A stretch of DNA of 64,000 nucleotides from JAFMPW01 sp041743085 (GTDB taxonomy: Bacteria > Bacteroidota > Bacteroidia > Flavobacteriales > Flavobacteriaceae): assembly GCA_041743085.1 (NCBI GenBank), contig JBGTNL010000075.1, positions 1 to 64,000 on the forward strand, in the 5' to 3' direction. The first letter of the stretch is position 1; each line of letters begins with the position of its first letter. Positions 17,101 through 26,095 of this stretch are shown here, in pieces. Position numbers and translations under genes: made by a program. Under the pieces are notes generated by a model that saw nothing but the letters and a program-made list of their open reading frames with translations, did no database searches and was not told the origin of the DNA.

Positions 17101-18945
17101 TTGAAATATTCCCAAACAATCATAAATAATTACCTTATAAAACAGCTGCCCACAGCGGCTGTTTTTCTCAATACTAAATTTGAAGTTGTCCATGCTTCAG
17201 ATAAATGGATCAATGATTTTGACCTGTCCGACGACATCATTGGCAAATCTATTTATCAGCTTTTTCAGACGGTTGGCAAAGAGTGGCAGGAAATCCTGGA
17301 ATCCTGCATGTTGGGAGAGGGGAGAGAAAAGGGAAGAGCGCGTTTTCTAGATGATGTAGGAAACGAACGGTGGTTTGAAAGGATTCATCTTCCCTGGTAC
17401 GACGAAAAAGAGAATATCATCGGAATTATTATCCAAACCGAAGACATTACCGAACAGGTAGAAAGGGAACAGGACTATGAGAAGCTAAAGCTACTTCTGA
17501 AGGAAAAATCCGATATAGCGAGGATAGGGAGTTGGGAATACGATCCGAAAAGCGATGAACTGGAATGGTGTGAGATGACCAGGATGATTCACGAAGTTTC
17601 TGACGATTTTGTCCCGGACATTAACACAGGTATTAACTTTTATAACGAAGGTTACAGTAGAAACACCATTTCAATGGCCGTATACAGAGCCATGGAAAAT
17701 AAGGATTCCTGGTGTGAGAAACTGGAGATTGTTACTGCCAATGGCAACGAAAAATGGGTGATCTCCGCCGGAAAACCCCTGTTTAAAAATGGGGAATTCG
17801 TTGGTCTCATAGGAACCTTTCAGGATATAACGGACATTGTCCTATCCGAATTGAAAACCAGGGAAAGTGAATTGCTGTTACGGACGGTAATAGACAATTT
17901 ACCCCTTAATGTCTATATAAAGGACCTGGAATCCCGTAAGATCCTGGTCAATCGTTCCGAATGCGAATATCTCGGTGTTTCCGATCCCCAAGAACTTTTG
18001 GGTAAAAGCGATTTTGACCTTTATGATCCGGAAATAGCCCAGATCTCACGGGATGAAGATCTTTACGTAATGAACACCAACAGCCCTATTCTGGGCAGGG
18101 AAACCATTAATATTAAAACGGATGGTTCCGCAACTTCCTTCCTTATCTCAAAAATTCCCTTAAACGGAGAGGATGGAAAGCCCTATGGCCTTGTTGGCAT
18201 TAGTTTGGATATTTCCAATTTAAAGCAACAAGAGGCCGACTTGAGAGATCTCATAAATGTTACCTCCCTTCAAAATAAAAAGCTGGTAAACTTTGCACAT
18301 ATTGTCTCTCACAATTTAAGGTCGCATACAGCCAACTTCTCAATGTTGCTCGATTTTCTCATCAGAGAAAAGGACGAGACCGAGAAGCTGAACATCATCA
18401 AAATGCTAACCCGTGCCTCTGATAATTTACTGGAGACCCTGGAGAATTTAAATGAGGTCGTGGCTATCAGCACCAACACTAACATGGAGAAAAAATCAGT
18501 AAATCTGGTCGATAAAATCGCATCGGTGCAACAGAATCTTACCGCGTTCTTACAGACCAACAGGGCAAAACTCCTAATAGATATTCCACCGGGGACGACG
18601 ATTAAAGCTGTGCCGGCTTACGTTGACAGTATTCTCTTGAATTTTATAACAAACGCTGTGAGATATAAAGATCCGGAAAGGGACCCGGTCATAAAACTGT
18701 CCGTTGAACAAAAAGACCATTATACCATTCTGGGGATTGAAGATAATGGAATGGGTATTGACCTTAAAAAATACGGTGATAAGCTGTTCGGAATGTACAA
18801 GACCTTTCACAACAACCCAGATGCCAGAGGCATAGGCCTCTACATAACCAAAAATCAAATAGAAGCCATGAATGGCAAGGTAACAACCTCTAGCAAGGTG
18901 GGTAAGGGAACCACCTTTAAAATCTATTTCAATGAAAAAAATTAA
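17101..18945 (+). CDS. Soluble PAS sensor histidine kinase
   Basis: 614 aa, TTG start, no transmembrane segment, so a cytoplasmic sensor. Three PAS domains (about 12-125, 135-255, 258-380; PAC motifs IIGIIIQTEDIT, FVGLIGTFQDIT, YGLVGISLDIS), then a phosphoacceptor helix with SHNLRSH (H about 404) and an HHATPase domain with N-box NFITNAVRYKDPE (about 513), DNGMGIDL and RGIGLYITKNQIEAMNG. The Bacteroidota version of this H-box is normally SHNLRSP; here Pro is His. It overlaps the response-regulator gene by 14 bases, so the two are a pair. Ligand unknown. Confidence 0.88.
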   Translation: MKYSQTIINNYLIKQLPTAAVFLNTKFEVVHASDKWINDFDLSDDIIGKSIYQLFQTVGKEWQEILESCMLGEGREKGRARFLDDVGNERWFERIHLPWYDEKENIIGIIIQTEDITEQVEREQDYEKLKLLLKEKSDIARIGSWEYDPKSDELEWCEMTRMIHEVSDDFVPDINTGINFYNEGYSRNTISMAVYRAMENKDSWCEKLEIVTANGNEKWVISAGKPLFKNGEFVGLIGTFQDITDIVLSELKTRESELLLRTVIDNLPLNVYIKDLESRKILVNRSECEYLGVSDPQELLGKSDFDLYDPEIAQISRDEDLYVMNTNSPILGRETINIKTDGSATSFLISKIPLNGEDGKPYGLVGISLDISNLKQQEADLRDLINVTSLQNKKLVNFAHIVSHNLRSHTANFSMLLDFLIREKDETEKLNIIKMLTRASDNLLETLENLNEVVAISTNTNMEKKSVNLVDKIASVQQNLTAFLQTNRAKLLIDIPPGTTIKAVPAYVDSILLNFITNAVRYKDPERDPVIKLSVEQKDHYTILGIEDNGMGIDLKKYGDKLFGMYKTFHNNPDARGIGLYITKNQIEAMNGKVTTSSKVGKGTTFKIYFNEKN

Positions 18946-19336
18946 CTCGATAAGTATTATCGATGATGATCCGATAACGATCTTTGGTATCCGAAAAATG
19001 CTGAATAACCTGGAGGTATGTGATGATATCAGGACATACGTAAACGGTAAGGAAGCCATAGACGCAATTAAACAAATGATGAAAGATGACGAGCGGGTCC
19101 CCGAAGTTATTTTCCTGGACATAAATATGCCGATCATGGACGGCTGGCAATTTCTGGAGGAATTTGTTACACTGCCGCTGAAAGACAAAATACGCATCAA
19201 TATCGTAACTTCTTCTATTGATCCCTATGACAAAAAGCAATGGGAATATTTCAAGGCAAAAACGCATCACCTCATAGATTTTAAGAATAAACCCCTGCGC
19301 AGAAACGAAATTGCCGAAATCACGAAAGCGGCTTAA
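18932..19336 (+). CDS. Single-domain response regulator
   Basis: 134 aa, CheY-like receiver only. Acidic pocket IIDDDP near residue 10, phosphoacceptor in IFLDINMPIMDGW (about D63), the switch Thr/Ser in NIVTSSIDP and the conserved Lys before Pro in FKNKPL. No output domain, so it acts by protein contact or as a phosphorelay intermediate. Its start overlaps the end of the histidine kinase gene, indicating translational coupling and a cognate partnership. Confidence 0.9.
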   Translation: MKKINSISIIDDDPITIFGIRKMLNNLEVCDDIRTYVNGKEAIDAIKQMMKDDERVPEVIFLDINMPIMDGWQFLEEFVTLPLKDKIRINIVTSSIDPYDKKQWEYFKAKTHHLIDFKNKPLRRNEIAEITKAA

Positions 19337-19368
19337 GCCTTAATTTTGATTATTTTTGAAGTAAGGAT

Positions 19369-20354
19369 ATAAAAGTCTGTCCCTTTTCACTTCCAAAAAA
19401 AAGGAAACCGATATTCGCTTTTTTTGTACTTCTATTTATTGCCTCCTGCGACACAAAAAAAATTGACAAAACCGGAGATTTTCAAACACCTTTTGAAGTA
19501 TCCGAAGGAAAGGAAACGGCAACATATCTTCAAACTATGGATTTTTACATTCGGCTTGCCAGGGAGTTTCCAGAGATCAATATCCAAACCATCGGGATAA
19601 CGGATATTGGTTTACCACTTCATGTGGTAACGTACACTACCGAGGGCGATTTTAACTTCAAAAAAATAGGCCAAAGTAAATGGCATTAAACCCCAGGGCA
19701 AGCCCTGGACCCAATAGAAGGAATCGACCCAAGGGTCGAGGTATTAAACCTGGACCCCGCTGAAAAAGCGGGGTTAGTTCAACCATCCATTTTAACCGTT
19801 CCCGCTAAAAAACGGGATTATTAAAATGGGGTTTCACTAATAAAGTCATAATTCTCATCAACAACGATATACAATATGCCGTTTTGGATAAGGACACACC
19901 GCTATCCGTGGAGTCCTACAAAATAGCTGATTTTAAAACCGGAACAGCTGCATATGAGGGTCATTATCCTCATTATGACACCCAGATAAGCAAAGACAGC
20001 AAAGCCGTGAATTTCAGAACGGGCGATTTTGTAATTCCTACCGACCAACCGGGTATCCGGTACCTCCTTGAAACTCTGGAACCAATGGCCCCGGACTCCT
20101 TCTTTAACTGGAATTTTTTTGATCCGATCCTTCAACGGAAGGAGGGATTTTGACCATATGTCTTTGAGGAGGTAGCGGACCCATTGCAAAAAAAAGATAC
20201 GGTTCTAAGAAAAGAATTTCTTTTGAAGCGGCAATCAGAAGAGACTTTTGCCAACGACCGGTATGCACAATTGGAATGGCTGTACCAACATTCAGCTTAC
20301 TCTGAGACTGCATATATGCAATATCCCGTATACCGATTGCTGCAAAGTAAATAA
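19369..20354 (+). pseudogene. M14-family carboxypeptidase lipoprotein, disrupted
   Basis: The ends of one gene are recognisable but the gene is wrecked. The N-terminus (FAFFVLLFIASCD lipobox, TPFEVSEGKETATYLQTMDFY, ITDIGLPLHVVTYT) is the start of an M14 zinc carboxypeptidase of Bacteroidota; its start codon appears to be ATA. At FKKIGQSK the 169-bp repeat (19677-19845) is inserted; the frame resumes with VIILINN. There, about 1 kb encoding the zinc site is missing, because the next residues (DIQYAVLDKDTPLSVESYK) belong to the C-terminal third. Finally TGA at 20151-20153 interrupts EGF-x-PYVFEE. The true C-terminus (YMQYPVYR) follows in the same frame. Confidence 0.85.
19677..19845 (+). repeat. 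169-bp multi-hairpin repeat, copy A
   Basis: Same length as copy B at 54732-54900 with six mismatches (about 96% identity). Contains several hairpins: CCAGGGC/GCCCTGG, GACCC/GGGTC, ACCCCGCT/AGCGGGGT, CCCG/CGGG, and near its ends an inverted pair AAACCCCA/TGGGGTTT. TAAA occurs at both edges, consistent with a target duplication. No open frame. Confidence 0.9.
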
Positions 20355-20416
20355 ATGTGTTTAGGGCACTCTAATAACTCTGTTAGCAACCAAAGTAGGG
20401 TTTTTAGAGATGCCCT

Positions 20417-21007
20417 TTAACCGTGCTCAAACAGAATTCTGATGTTTGCATAGGAGTTCTTCAGCGCCTTTCGTATTTTTTTGGGGCCTTTCCATTTCAC
20501 CTTTTTAATGCCCTCTTTTTTTTCTCCTTTCAATTTACCCTCGTAAGTAGTGGTCATGGCATACCAATGGACTTCCTTTAATTTGTACTTGCCTTTCTGC
20601 TTAAACACGTGATACGTGGTCATTAAAAAATTTTCAATTATCAGGTCCGTGACCCCTGTTTCTTCAGCCACCTCCCGTAAAGCACATTGTTCTATGGTCT
20701 CTCCCTTATCTAGCCTTCCCTTGGGCAGATCCCACTTTTTCTTTCTGTAAATGAAGAGTACTCTGCCCTCCCTATTGGTCACAACACCACCCGCAGCAAC
20801 CACAAGCGGTACCCTTTTTGTGAATTTTTTTAAAATTTCCTCTATGTTGGGATGATAGATATACGCTTCTTTCAGCTTTTTATTTGCCAGGGAATCTATA
20901 GCACTGCTGATGGCGGTCCCATTCATCAAAAAATACTCGCTTCCTTCGGTCTCCGTAACCTTGTCCGTTAAAATGAGTGGGGATTCATTCACAAAAACTT
21001 TATACAT
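20417..21007 (-). CDS. NUDIX hydrolase
   Basis: 196 aa if started at ATG 21007 (MYKVFVNESPLILTD), the form usual in flavobacteria; ATG 21016 is also possible. An N-terminal domain (about 1-80) precedes the NUDIX fold. The NUDIX box is intact: GRLDKGETIEQCALREVAEETGV read as G-x5-E-x7-REVAEETGV. Substrate (a nucleoside diphosphate derivative) cannot be told. A lysine-rich C-terminus (EGKLKGEKKEGIKKVKWKGPKK) is notable. Divergent from pyrE with start codons only a few bases apart. Confidence 0.88.
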   Translation of the reverse strand: MYKVFVNESPLILTDKVTETEGSEYFLMNGTAISSAIDSLANKKLKEAYIYHPNIEEILKKFTKRVPLVVAAGGVVTNREGRVLFIYRKKKWDLPKGRLDKGETIEQCALREVAEETGVTDLIIENFLMTTYHVFKQKGKYKLKEVHWYAMTTTYEGKLKGEKKEGIKKVKWKGPKKIRKALKNSYANIRILFEHG

Positions 21008-21014
21008 TTGCTCC

Positions 21015-21659
21015 ATGGTTTTAGACAAGGATACCGCCGCCAAAACAGCAGAACTACTGCTGCAAATTAATGCAATTAAGTTGAAACCAGAAAATCCGTT
21101 TACATGGGCTTCAGGATGGCAATGCCCGATCTATTGCGATAATCGAATTATTCTTTCCTATCCCATCATACGGAATTACGTGAGGCAGGAGATGGCGAAA
21201 CAACTCGAAACGCTCTATGGAAAACCCGATATTATTGCCGGAGTGGCTACCGGAGCCATAGGTATTGGCATACTCGTTGCCGAACATTTAGGGCTGCCTT
21301 TTATATACATCCGGCCCGAAGCCAAATCACATGGAAGGCAAAATAAAATAGAAGGGCAATTAGAAAGTGGGCAAAGCGTAGTCGTCATCGAGGATCTGAT
21401 CAGTACGGGAAAAAGCAGTCTCAACGCTGTGGATGCTCTTCTCGAAAACGGCGCGAATGTTAAGGGTATGCTGGCCGTTTTTACCTATGGCTTTGATGTT
21501 GCCGATAAAAATTTCAAGAAAAAAAATATTGCGCTACACACCCTGAGCGATTATGAAAATCTGATAAAACTGGCATCAGAGACAAACTATATAAAGGAAG
21601 AACAATTAAAGACCTTATTGGAATGGAGAGAGAATCCATCAAAATGGCAGGCAGAGTAA
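21015..21659 (+). CDS. pyrE: Orotate phosphoribosyltransferase
   Basis: Transfers ribose phosphate from PRPP to orotate in pyrimidine synthesis. 214 aa from ATG 21015 (MVLDKDTAAKTAELLLQ); the frame is open 35 codons further upstream but that part is antisense to the NUDIX gene. Visible: FTWASGWQCPIYCDNR near residue 28, IAGVATGAIGIG, RPEAKSHGRQNKIEG, and the PRPP-binding VVVIEDLISTGKSS (about 122-135). Followed one base later by the SRPBCC gene, so cotranscribed. Confidence 0.96.
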   Translation: MVLDKDTAAKTAELLLQINAIKLKPENPFTWASGWQCPIYCDNRIILSYPIIRNYVRQEMAKQLETLYGKPDIIAGVATGAIGIGILVAEHLGLPFIYIRPEAKSHGRQNKIEGQLESGQSVVVIEDLISTGKSSLNAVDALLENGANVKGMLAVFTYGFDVADKNFKKKNIALHTLSDYENLIKLASETNYIKEEQLKTLLEWRENPSKWQAE

Positions 21660-21660
21660 G

Positions 21661-22053
21661 ATGCATATAGAGACCCCAACTACCACGGTACATAAAAGCG
21701 ACAAAACCGTATTCGAATTTTTGTCGGACCTGAAGAATTTCGAAAATTTAATGCCGGATAGCATTGATAAATTTCAGGTATTGGATGAGGACACCTTTTT
21801 ATTTTCGCTTAAGGGCATGCCTGAAATTGTTTTGAAACGCAAGGAACAGAATCCCTACAATAAGATCATTTTAAGTGCCGCAGGCGGTAAACTATCCTTT
21901 ACACTGACTGCGGAAATAGCTCCAAAAAGTGAAAATGAAAGTGAAGTAACCCTACATTTTGATGGTGAATTCAACGCTATGATGGCGATGATGATAAAAA
22001 CCCCCATAACAAATTTTATGAGGACGTTATCCGGGAATCTCGGTAAAATGTAG
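21661..22053 (+). CDS. SRPBCC-fold protein
   Basis: 130 aa, small START/SRPBCC-like protein (polyketide-cyclase fold) that in Bacteroidota habitually follows pyrE. Motif-like stretches: VFEFLSDLKNFENLMPDSIDKF near residue 18, SLKGMPEIVLKRKEQNPYN, and VTLHFDGEFNAMMAMMIKTP. The fold binds hydrophobic ligands in a cavity, but no function is known for this group. The one-base gap to pyrE indicates coexpression. Confidence 0.75.
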   Translation: MHIETPTTTVHKSDKTVFEFLSDLKNFENLMPDSIDKFQVLDEDTFLFSLKGMPEIVLKRKEQNPYNKIILSAAGGKLSFTLTAEIAPKSENESEVTLHFDGEFNAMMAMMIKTPITNFMRTLSGNLGKM

Positions 22054-22199
22054 CCCGTCAGAGGCGGCGATTGAATTAATAAACACCGTTCTTTCACCGG
22101 GGGGAGGACTAAAAGACCTCTTTAAGATCTATATAAATTACTGGCCTCGACCCGATAGAAGCGCCCGGATCTTATTAAAATTCTCTTCGTTGCAGGGAT

Positions 22200-22931
22200 C
22201 TAATACAATAATTGCAGCTCCTTGGAGTCAAATTCCTTCATGATTTTATTTTCCAGTTCTATTATCAGCTTTCCTTTATCGGAGATCCCCCGGATAAATC
22301 CCATAAACATGGTATCTCTATGGTCCCTGAAAGTAGATGGTTTATCCTTTCTGAACAAAAGCTGCCCATAGGTTTCCTTTACATCCCCTACCTTAAGTCC
22401 TTCGTACGCCACAAAAATCTCCTGAAGATTAGCCACTAAAATTCGCAAAACCTCATCCAGGGCTATAGTTTTGCCCGTAAGCAATTTTATTGATGTTGCA
22501 TTAGGCAGATCCTTAAACGACTGCTGATTTACATTGAGTCCGATACCGATAACAGCCGCCTGTATATTTTGGTTCAGAAGTATATTTTCTATAAGAATAC
22601 CGCAAATCTTGGAATAACCTGACAGAATGTCGTTGGGCCACTTTATACTTAAATCCGGAATTTGCAAAGTTTTTAATGTCTTGTAAACAGCGAGGGAAAC
22701 TGCAACGTTCAAAAGAAATTGTGCGCTGATATGGAGGCCTGAGAATTTTTTTAATACACTGAAAGTGAGATTTTTACCTGGATCGGACTGCCATTTAGTA
22801 CCCATCTGACCTCTGCCTTTTAATTGTTCTCTTGCTACAACAATGGTAAAATCATCCAATACTTCTGAAAGCATTGCGTTCTTAAGGTATGCGTTTGTGG
22901 AATCGGTGGCATCAAGTTTGATAATACGCAT
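22200..22931 (-). CDS. birA: Biotin--[acetyl-CoA-carboxylase] ligase
   Basis: Monofunctional biotin protein ligase, 243 aa, without the N-terminal DNA-binding domain of bifunctional BirA, so not a repressor. Motifs: DATDSTNAYLK, KGRGQMGTKW (biotin/AMP loop, about 38-47), SIKWPNDIL (about 102) and CGILIENIL, plus GIGLNVNQ. It biotinylates carboxylases; pyruvate carboxylase in this window is one obvious substrate. Divergent from rsfS, 95 bases between starts. Confidence 0.93.
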   Translation of the reverse strand: MRIIKLDATDSTNAYLKNAMLSEVLDDFTIVVAREQLKGRGQMGTKWQSDPGKNLTFSVLKKFSGLHISAQFLLNVAVSLAVYKTLKTLQIPDLSIKWPNDILSGYSKICGILIENILLNQNIQAAVIGIGLNVNQQSFKDLPNATSIKLLTGKTIALDEVLRILVANLQEIFVAYEGLKVGDVKETYGQLLFRKDKPSTFRDHRDTMFMGFIRGISDKGKLIIELENKIMKEFDSKELQLLY

Positions 22932-22974
22932 GTACAGGTATTTATTTTACGGGTACAATGTTATGTTAAAAACA

Positions 22975-23006
22975 ATGGCTAAGAAAACAAAAAAATAATA
23001 ACTTTG
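22975..23006 (+). promoter_or_regulatory. Probable promoter of rsfS-ftsH
   Basis: TAACTTTG at 22999-23006 fits the TAnnTTTG -7 element, 20 bases before the rsfS ATG; the -33 position has ATG/TGG rather than TTG. Confidence 0.45.
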
Positions 23007-23025
23007 TAGAAACTAAAAATTCTGA

Positions 23026-23415
23026 ATGCAGAAACGGAAAGCCAGTGCCGATGAGTTGATTGCCTTAATCTTACACGGAATTGAAGAAGTAAAAGGACTA
23101 GAAATAAATTTACTTGACTTCAGAGACATAGAAAACACTGTTTGTGACTACTTTATAATTTGTAATGGCACTTCCAACACGCACGTAAACGCAATCGTTA
23201 ATTCCATCCAAAAATCTGTTAGTAAGGCTATTCAGGAAAAACCGTGGCATGTAGAGGGATCCGAAAATGCAGAATGGGTACTTTTGGATTATGTAAACAT
23301 TGTGGTTCATGTATTTCAGAAGCACGTAAGAGAATATTATGATATAGAAGGTCTTTGGGGCGATGCCAAAGTAACCATGGTGGAGAGTAGTTTTAATCAG
23401 GCCCTAAATAATTAA
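23026..23415 (+). CDS. rsfS: Ribosomal silencing factor
   Basis: RsfS/Iojap family, 129 aa. Binds uL14 of free 50S subunits and blocks subunit joining when nutrients fall. Motifs: LILHGIEEVKGLEINLLDFR, DYFIICNGTSNTHVNAI, WHVEGSENAEWVLLDYVNIVVHVF and REYYDIEGLWGDA, all characteristic. First gene of a unit with ftsH (17-base gap), LUD, cdsA, psd and ACBP in the same direction. Confidence 0.96.
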   Translation: MQKRKASADELIALILHGIEEVKGLEINLLDFRDIENTVCDYFIICNGTSNTHVNAIVNSIQKSVSKAIQEKPWHVEGSENAEWVLLDYVNIVVHVFQKHVREYYDIEGLWGDAKVTMVESSFNQALNN

Positions 23416-23432
23416 GGGTAAAAAAAAGAATA

Positions 23433-25421
23433 ATGTCCAAAGATAATAAAGTACCACAGAAAAAACCACGATTCAGCGCATGGTGGATCTATGGACTCAT
23501 AGCACTCCTGCTTATTGGGTTCCAGTTTTTTGGCAGTGGTAATCTTGCTACAACAAAAAAAACAACAACTTCCGAATTACAGGAGTATCTCAGGAATGGT
23601 GATATTACCAAGATATTGATCATAACGAATATCAACCAGGCAAAGGTTTTCCTTAGCGAGGAAGCACTGCAGAAAGATGTACATAAAGATGTGTCGGAGA
23701 AACCACTGTTTCCTTCGACCAGTGCGGTTCCACAATATGTTTTGGACTACGGGGATCTTCAGATCTTCCAGAATGAAATTACAGAGATTAAAAAGGAGAA
23801 CAACCTGGACACCATCGTGGAATTCGACAAGGAGTCGAACTTGTTTATGGAAATGATCCTGACCATTCTTCCCTTCGTTTTGATCATTGGTATCTGGATC
23901 TATTTGATGCGAAGAATGTCCGGGGGAGCAGGCGGTGGAGCCGGAGGACAAATTTTTAACATTGGAAAGTCCAAGGCTAAACTTTTTGATGAAAAGACGG
24001 ATACAAGAACTTCATTTAAGGATGTGGCCGGTCTGGAAGGGGCCAAGGAGGAGGTGGAAGAGATCGTAGAATTTCTTAAGAATCCGGATAAATACACCTC
24101 GTTGGGTGGTAAGATACCCAAGGGAGCACTCCTTGTAGGACCACCGGGTACGGGGAAAACGTTATTGGCCAAGGCGGTTGCAGGTGAAGCAAAAGTGCCG
24201 TTTTTCTCCCTTTCAGGATCAGACTTTGTAGAAATGTTCGTAGGAGTGGGTGCCTCGCGTGTTCGTGATCTTTTTAAGCAGGCAAAAGACAAATCCCCGG
24301 CAATTATATTTATAGATGAAATAGATGCCATAGGAAGGGCCAGAGGAAAAAATAACTTTACCGGGTCCAATGATGAAAGGGAAAACACTCTAAATCAGTT
24401 GTTGACCGAAATGGATGGTTTTGGCACTAACACCAATGTGATTGTACTTGCGGCCACTAACCGGGCCGACGTGCTTGATAAAGCACTTATGCGCGCCGGC
24501 AGGTTCGACAGGCAGATCTATGTGGACCTTCCGGACATTCGTGAAAGAAAGGAGATCTTTGAGGTACACTTAAGACCCATTAAGACGGCCGAAACCCTGG
24601 ATCTCGACTTTTTGGCACGGCAAACCCCGGGCTTTTCGGGAGCTGACATTGCCAATGTGTGTAACGAAGCTGCTCTTATAGCTGCCAGGAAAGAAAAGAA
24701 GGCCGTTACCAAGCAAGATTTCCTGGATGCCGTGGATAGGATTGTTGGCGGACTGGAGAAAAAGAATAAAATAATCACTCCGGGTGAGAAAAAGACCATT
24801 GCCTATCACGAAGCCGGTCATGCCACCGTGAGTTGGATGCTGGAACACGCGGCACCATTGGTTAAGGTTACGATTGTACCCCGGGGGCAGTCCCTGGGAG
24901 CCGCATGGTATCTGCCCGAGGAAAGATTAATAGTTCGGCCTGAACAGATGAAGGACGAAATGTGTGCCACCCTGGGCGGTAGGGCGGCGGAGAGGGTAAT
25001 TTTTGATAAAATATCTACCGGGGCCCTGAGCGACCTTGAAAAGGTGACCAAACAGGCAAGAGCTATGGTCACAATCTACGGGCTTAACGAGGAAATAGGT
25101 AATCTAACCTACTACGATTCTTCCGGTCAAAATGATTACACCTTCTCTAAGCCGTATAGTGAAGAAACAGCTCAGACGATAGATAAGGAAATTTCCAAGA
25201 TTATTGAAGAACAGTACAAACGTGCAATTGAGGTTTTGAAGAAAAATAAGGATAAACTAACGATACTGGCTGAGCGACTCTTGGAAAAAGAGGTTATTTT
25301 TAAGGAAGATTTGGAAAAAATATTCGGTAAAAGGCCATTCGACGTGAAGTTCGACGAGCAGGGACAGGAAATTATCCCCCTTGAAAGTCGGACAAGAGAG
25401 GAGTCAACTGAAGAAAATTAA
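23433..25421 (+). CDS. ftsH: ATP-dependent zinc metalloprotease FtsH
   Basis: Membrane-anchored AAA+ protease that degrades misfolded membrane proteins and short-lived regulators. 662 aa. Two transmembrane helices (about 16-33 and 132-156) flank a periplasmic domain; a GGAGGGAGG linker follows. AAA module: Walker A GPPGTGKT (about 236), Walker B IIFIDEIDAIGR, second region of homology RAGRFDRQ. Protease: HEAGH (about 459-463) with the third zinc ligand downstream. Complete and normal. Confidence 0.98.
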   Translation: MSKDNKVPQKKPRFSAWWIYGLIALLLIGFQFFGSGNLATTKKTTTSELQEYLRNGDITKILIITNINQAKVFLSEEALQKDVHKDVSEKPLFPSTSAVPQYVLDYGDLQIFQNEITEIKKENNLDTIVEFDKESNLFMEMILTILPFVLIIGIWIYLMRRMSGGAGGGAGGQIFNIGKSKAKLFDEKTDTRTSFKDVAGLEGAKEEVEEIVEFLKNPDKYTSLGGKIPKGALLVGPPGTGKTLLAKAVAGEAKVPFFSLSGSDFVEMFVGVGASRVRDLFKQAKDKSPAIIFIDEIDAIGRARGKNNFTGSNDERENTLNQLLTEMDGFGTNTNVIVLAATNRADVLDKALMRAGRFDRQIYVDLPDIRERKEIFEVHLRPIKTAETLDLDFLARQTPGFSGADIANVCNEAALIAARKEKKAVTKQDFLDAVDRIVGGLEKKNKIITPGEKKTIAYHEAGHATVSWMLEHAAPLVKVTIVPRGQSLGAAWYLPEERLIVRPEQMKDEMCATLGGRAAERVIFDKISTGALSDLEKVTKQARAMVTIYGLNEEIGNLTYYDSSGQNDYTFSKPYSEETAQTIDKEISKIIEEQYKRAIEVLKKNKDKLTILAERLLEKEVIFKEDLEKIFGKRPFDVKFDEQGQEIIPLESRTREESTEEN

Positions 25422-25482
25422 TAATGACTATTGACGTTTTTTAAGTAAATAGAACATTATTTGAAAGCATTAATACTTGTAA

Positions 25483-26094
25483 ATGGGGCTATTTGACAAG
25501 CTTTTTGGTGGTGGTAAAAAGAAAGTTTCAAAGGAAACTACAGAAACCAGAGGTGTACACATGCCGGATCTAAATATTCCTATTGACGAGAAATTTACAA
25601 TTCATTTTAAGAAGAACGGCGGTAAATTCCTGTACTGCGATTCTTTCAGGGAGATCACCGATGCCCTGGAGAATATTATAGAGGAAAATGGTTGGCAGAA
25701 TAGTCCATTTTTTATCTTGAACCCACGATTGGAAGGTAAATTTTCCAAGCAGAACCTCACCTTCACCTACAAAGCCAAAGAAAGCGAAATTTTCTTTACC
25801 ACCTGCGAACACCTTGTCGCCCAAAACGGTTCAATTCTGGTTTGTTCCAATCAGCTCAATGAAAAAAAACTGAATGAAGTTCCCGACAATGTTATTGTAT
25901 TTGCCACCACCAGTCAGTTAGTGGATACTATAGGGGAAGGTTTAAAAACAATCAAGAAGAAATATAAAAAGGGCATTCCGGGAAACATTACTACTATAAA
26001 GCACTTTCAGTCTACGGAAGAAAATGCGGATGATTTCCTAACCTACGGTAGTAGCTCAAAGCATCTGTACCTCTTACTGTTGGAAGACCTTTAG
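25483..26094 (+). CDS. LUD-domain (LutC/YkgG-like) protein
   Basis: 203 aa with the LUD fold of LutC, a component of lactate-utilisation complexes in other bacteria. No LutA or LutB gene lies here, and in Bacteroidota this stand-alone protein regularly sits between ftsH and cdsA, so a role in lactate oxidation is not supported. Features: an N-terminal GLFDKLFGGGKKKV basic amphipathic segment that could touch the membrane, HFKKNGGKFLYCDSFREI, ILVCSNQLNEKKLNEVPDNVIVFA. One base separates it from cdsA. Confidence 0.8.
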   Translation: MGLFDKLFGGGKKKVSKETTETRGVHMPDLNIPIDEKFTIHFKKNGGKFLYCDSFREITDALENIIEENGWQNSPFFILNPRLEGKFSKQNLTFTYKAKESEIFFTTCEHLVAQNGSILVCSNQLNEKKLNEVPDNVIVFATTSQLVDTIGEGLKTIKKKYKKGIPGNITTIKHFQSTEENADDFLTYGSSSKHLYLLLLEDL

Positions 26095-26095
26095 C

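Noticed and set aside
20910..21014. N-terminal extension of PyrE
   Set aside because: Antisense to the conserved N-terminus of the NUDIX protein; ATG 21015 matches the family.
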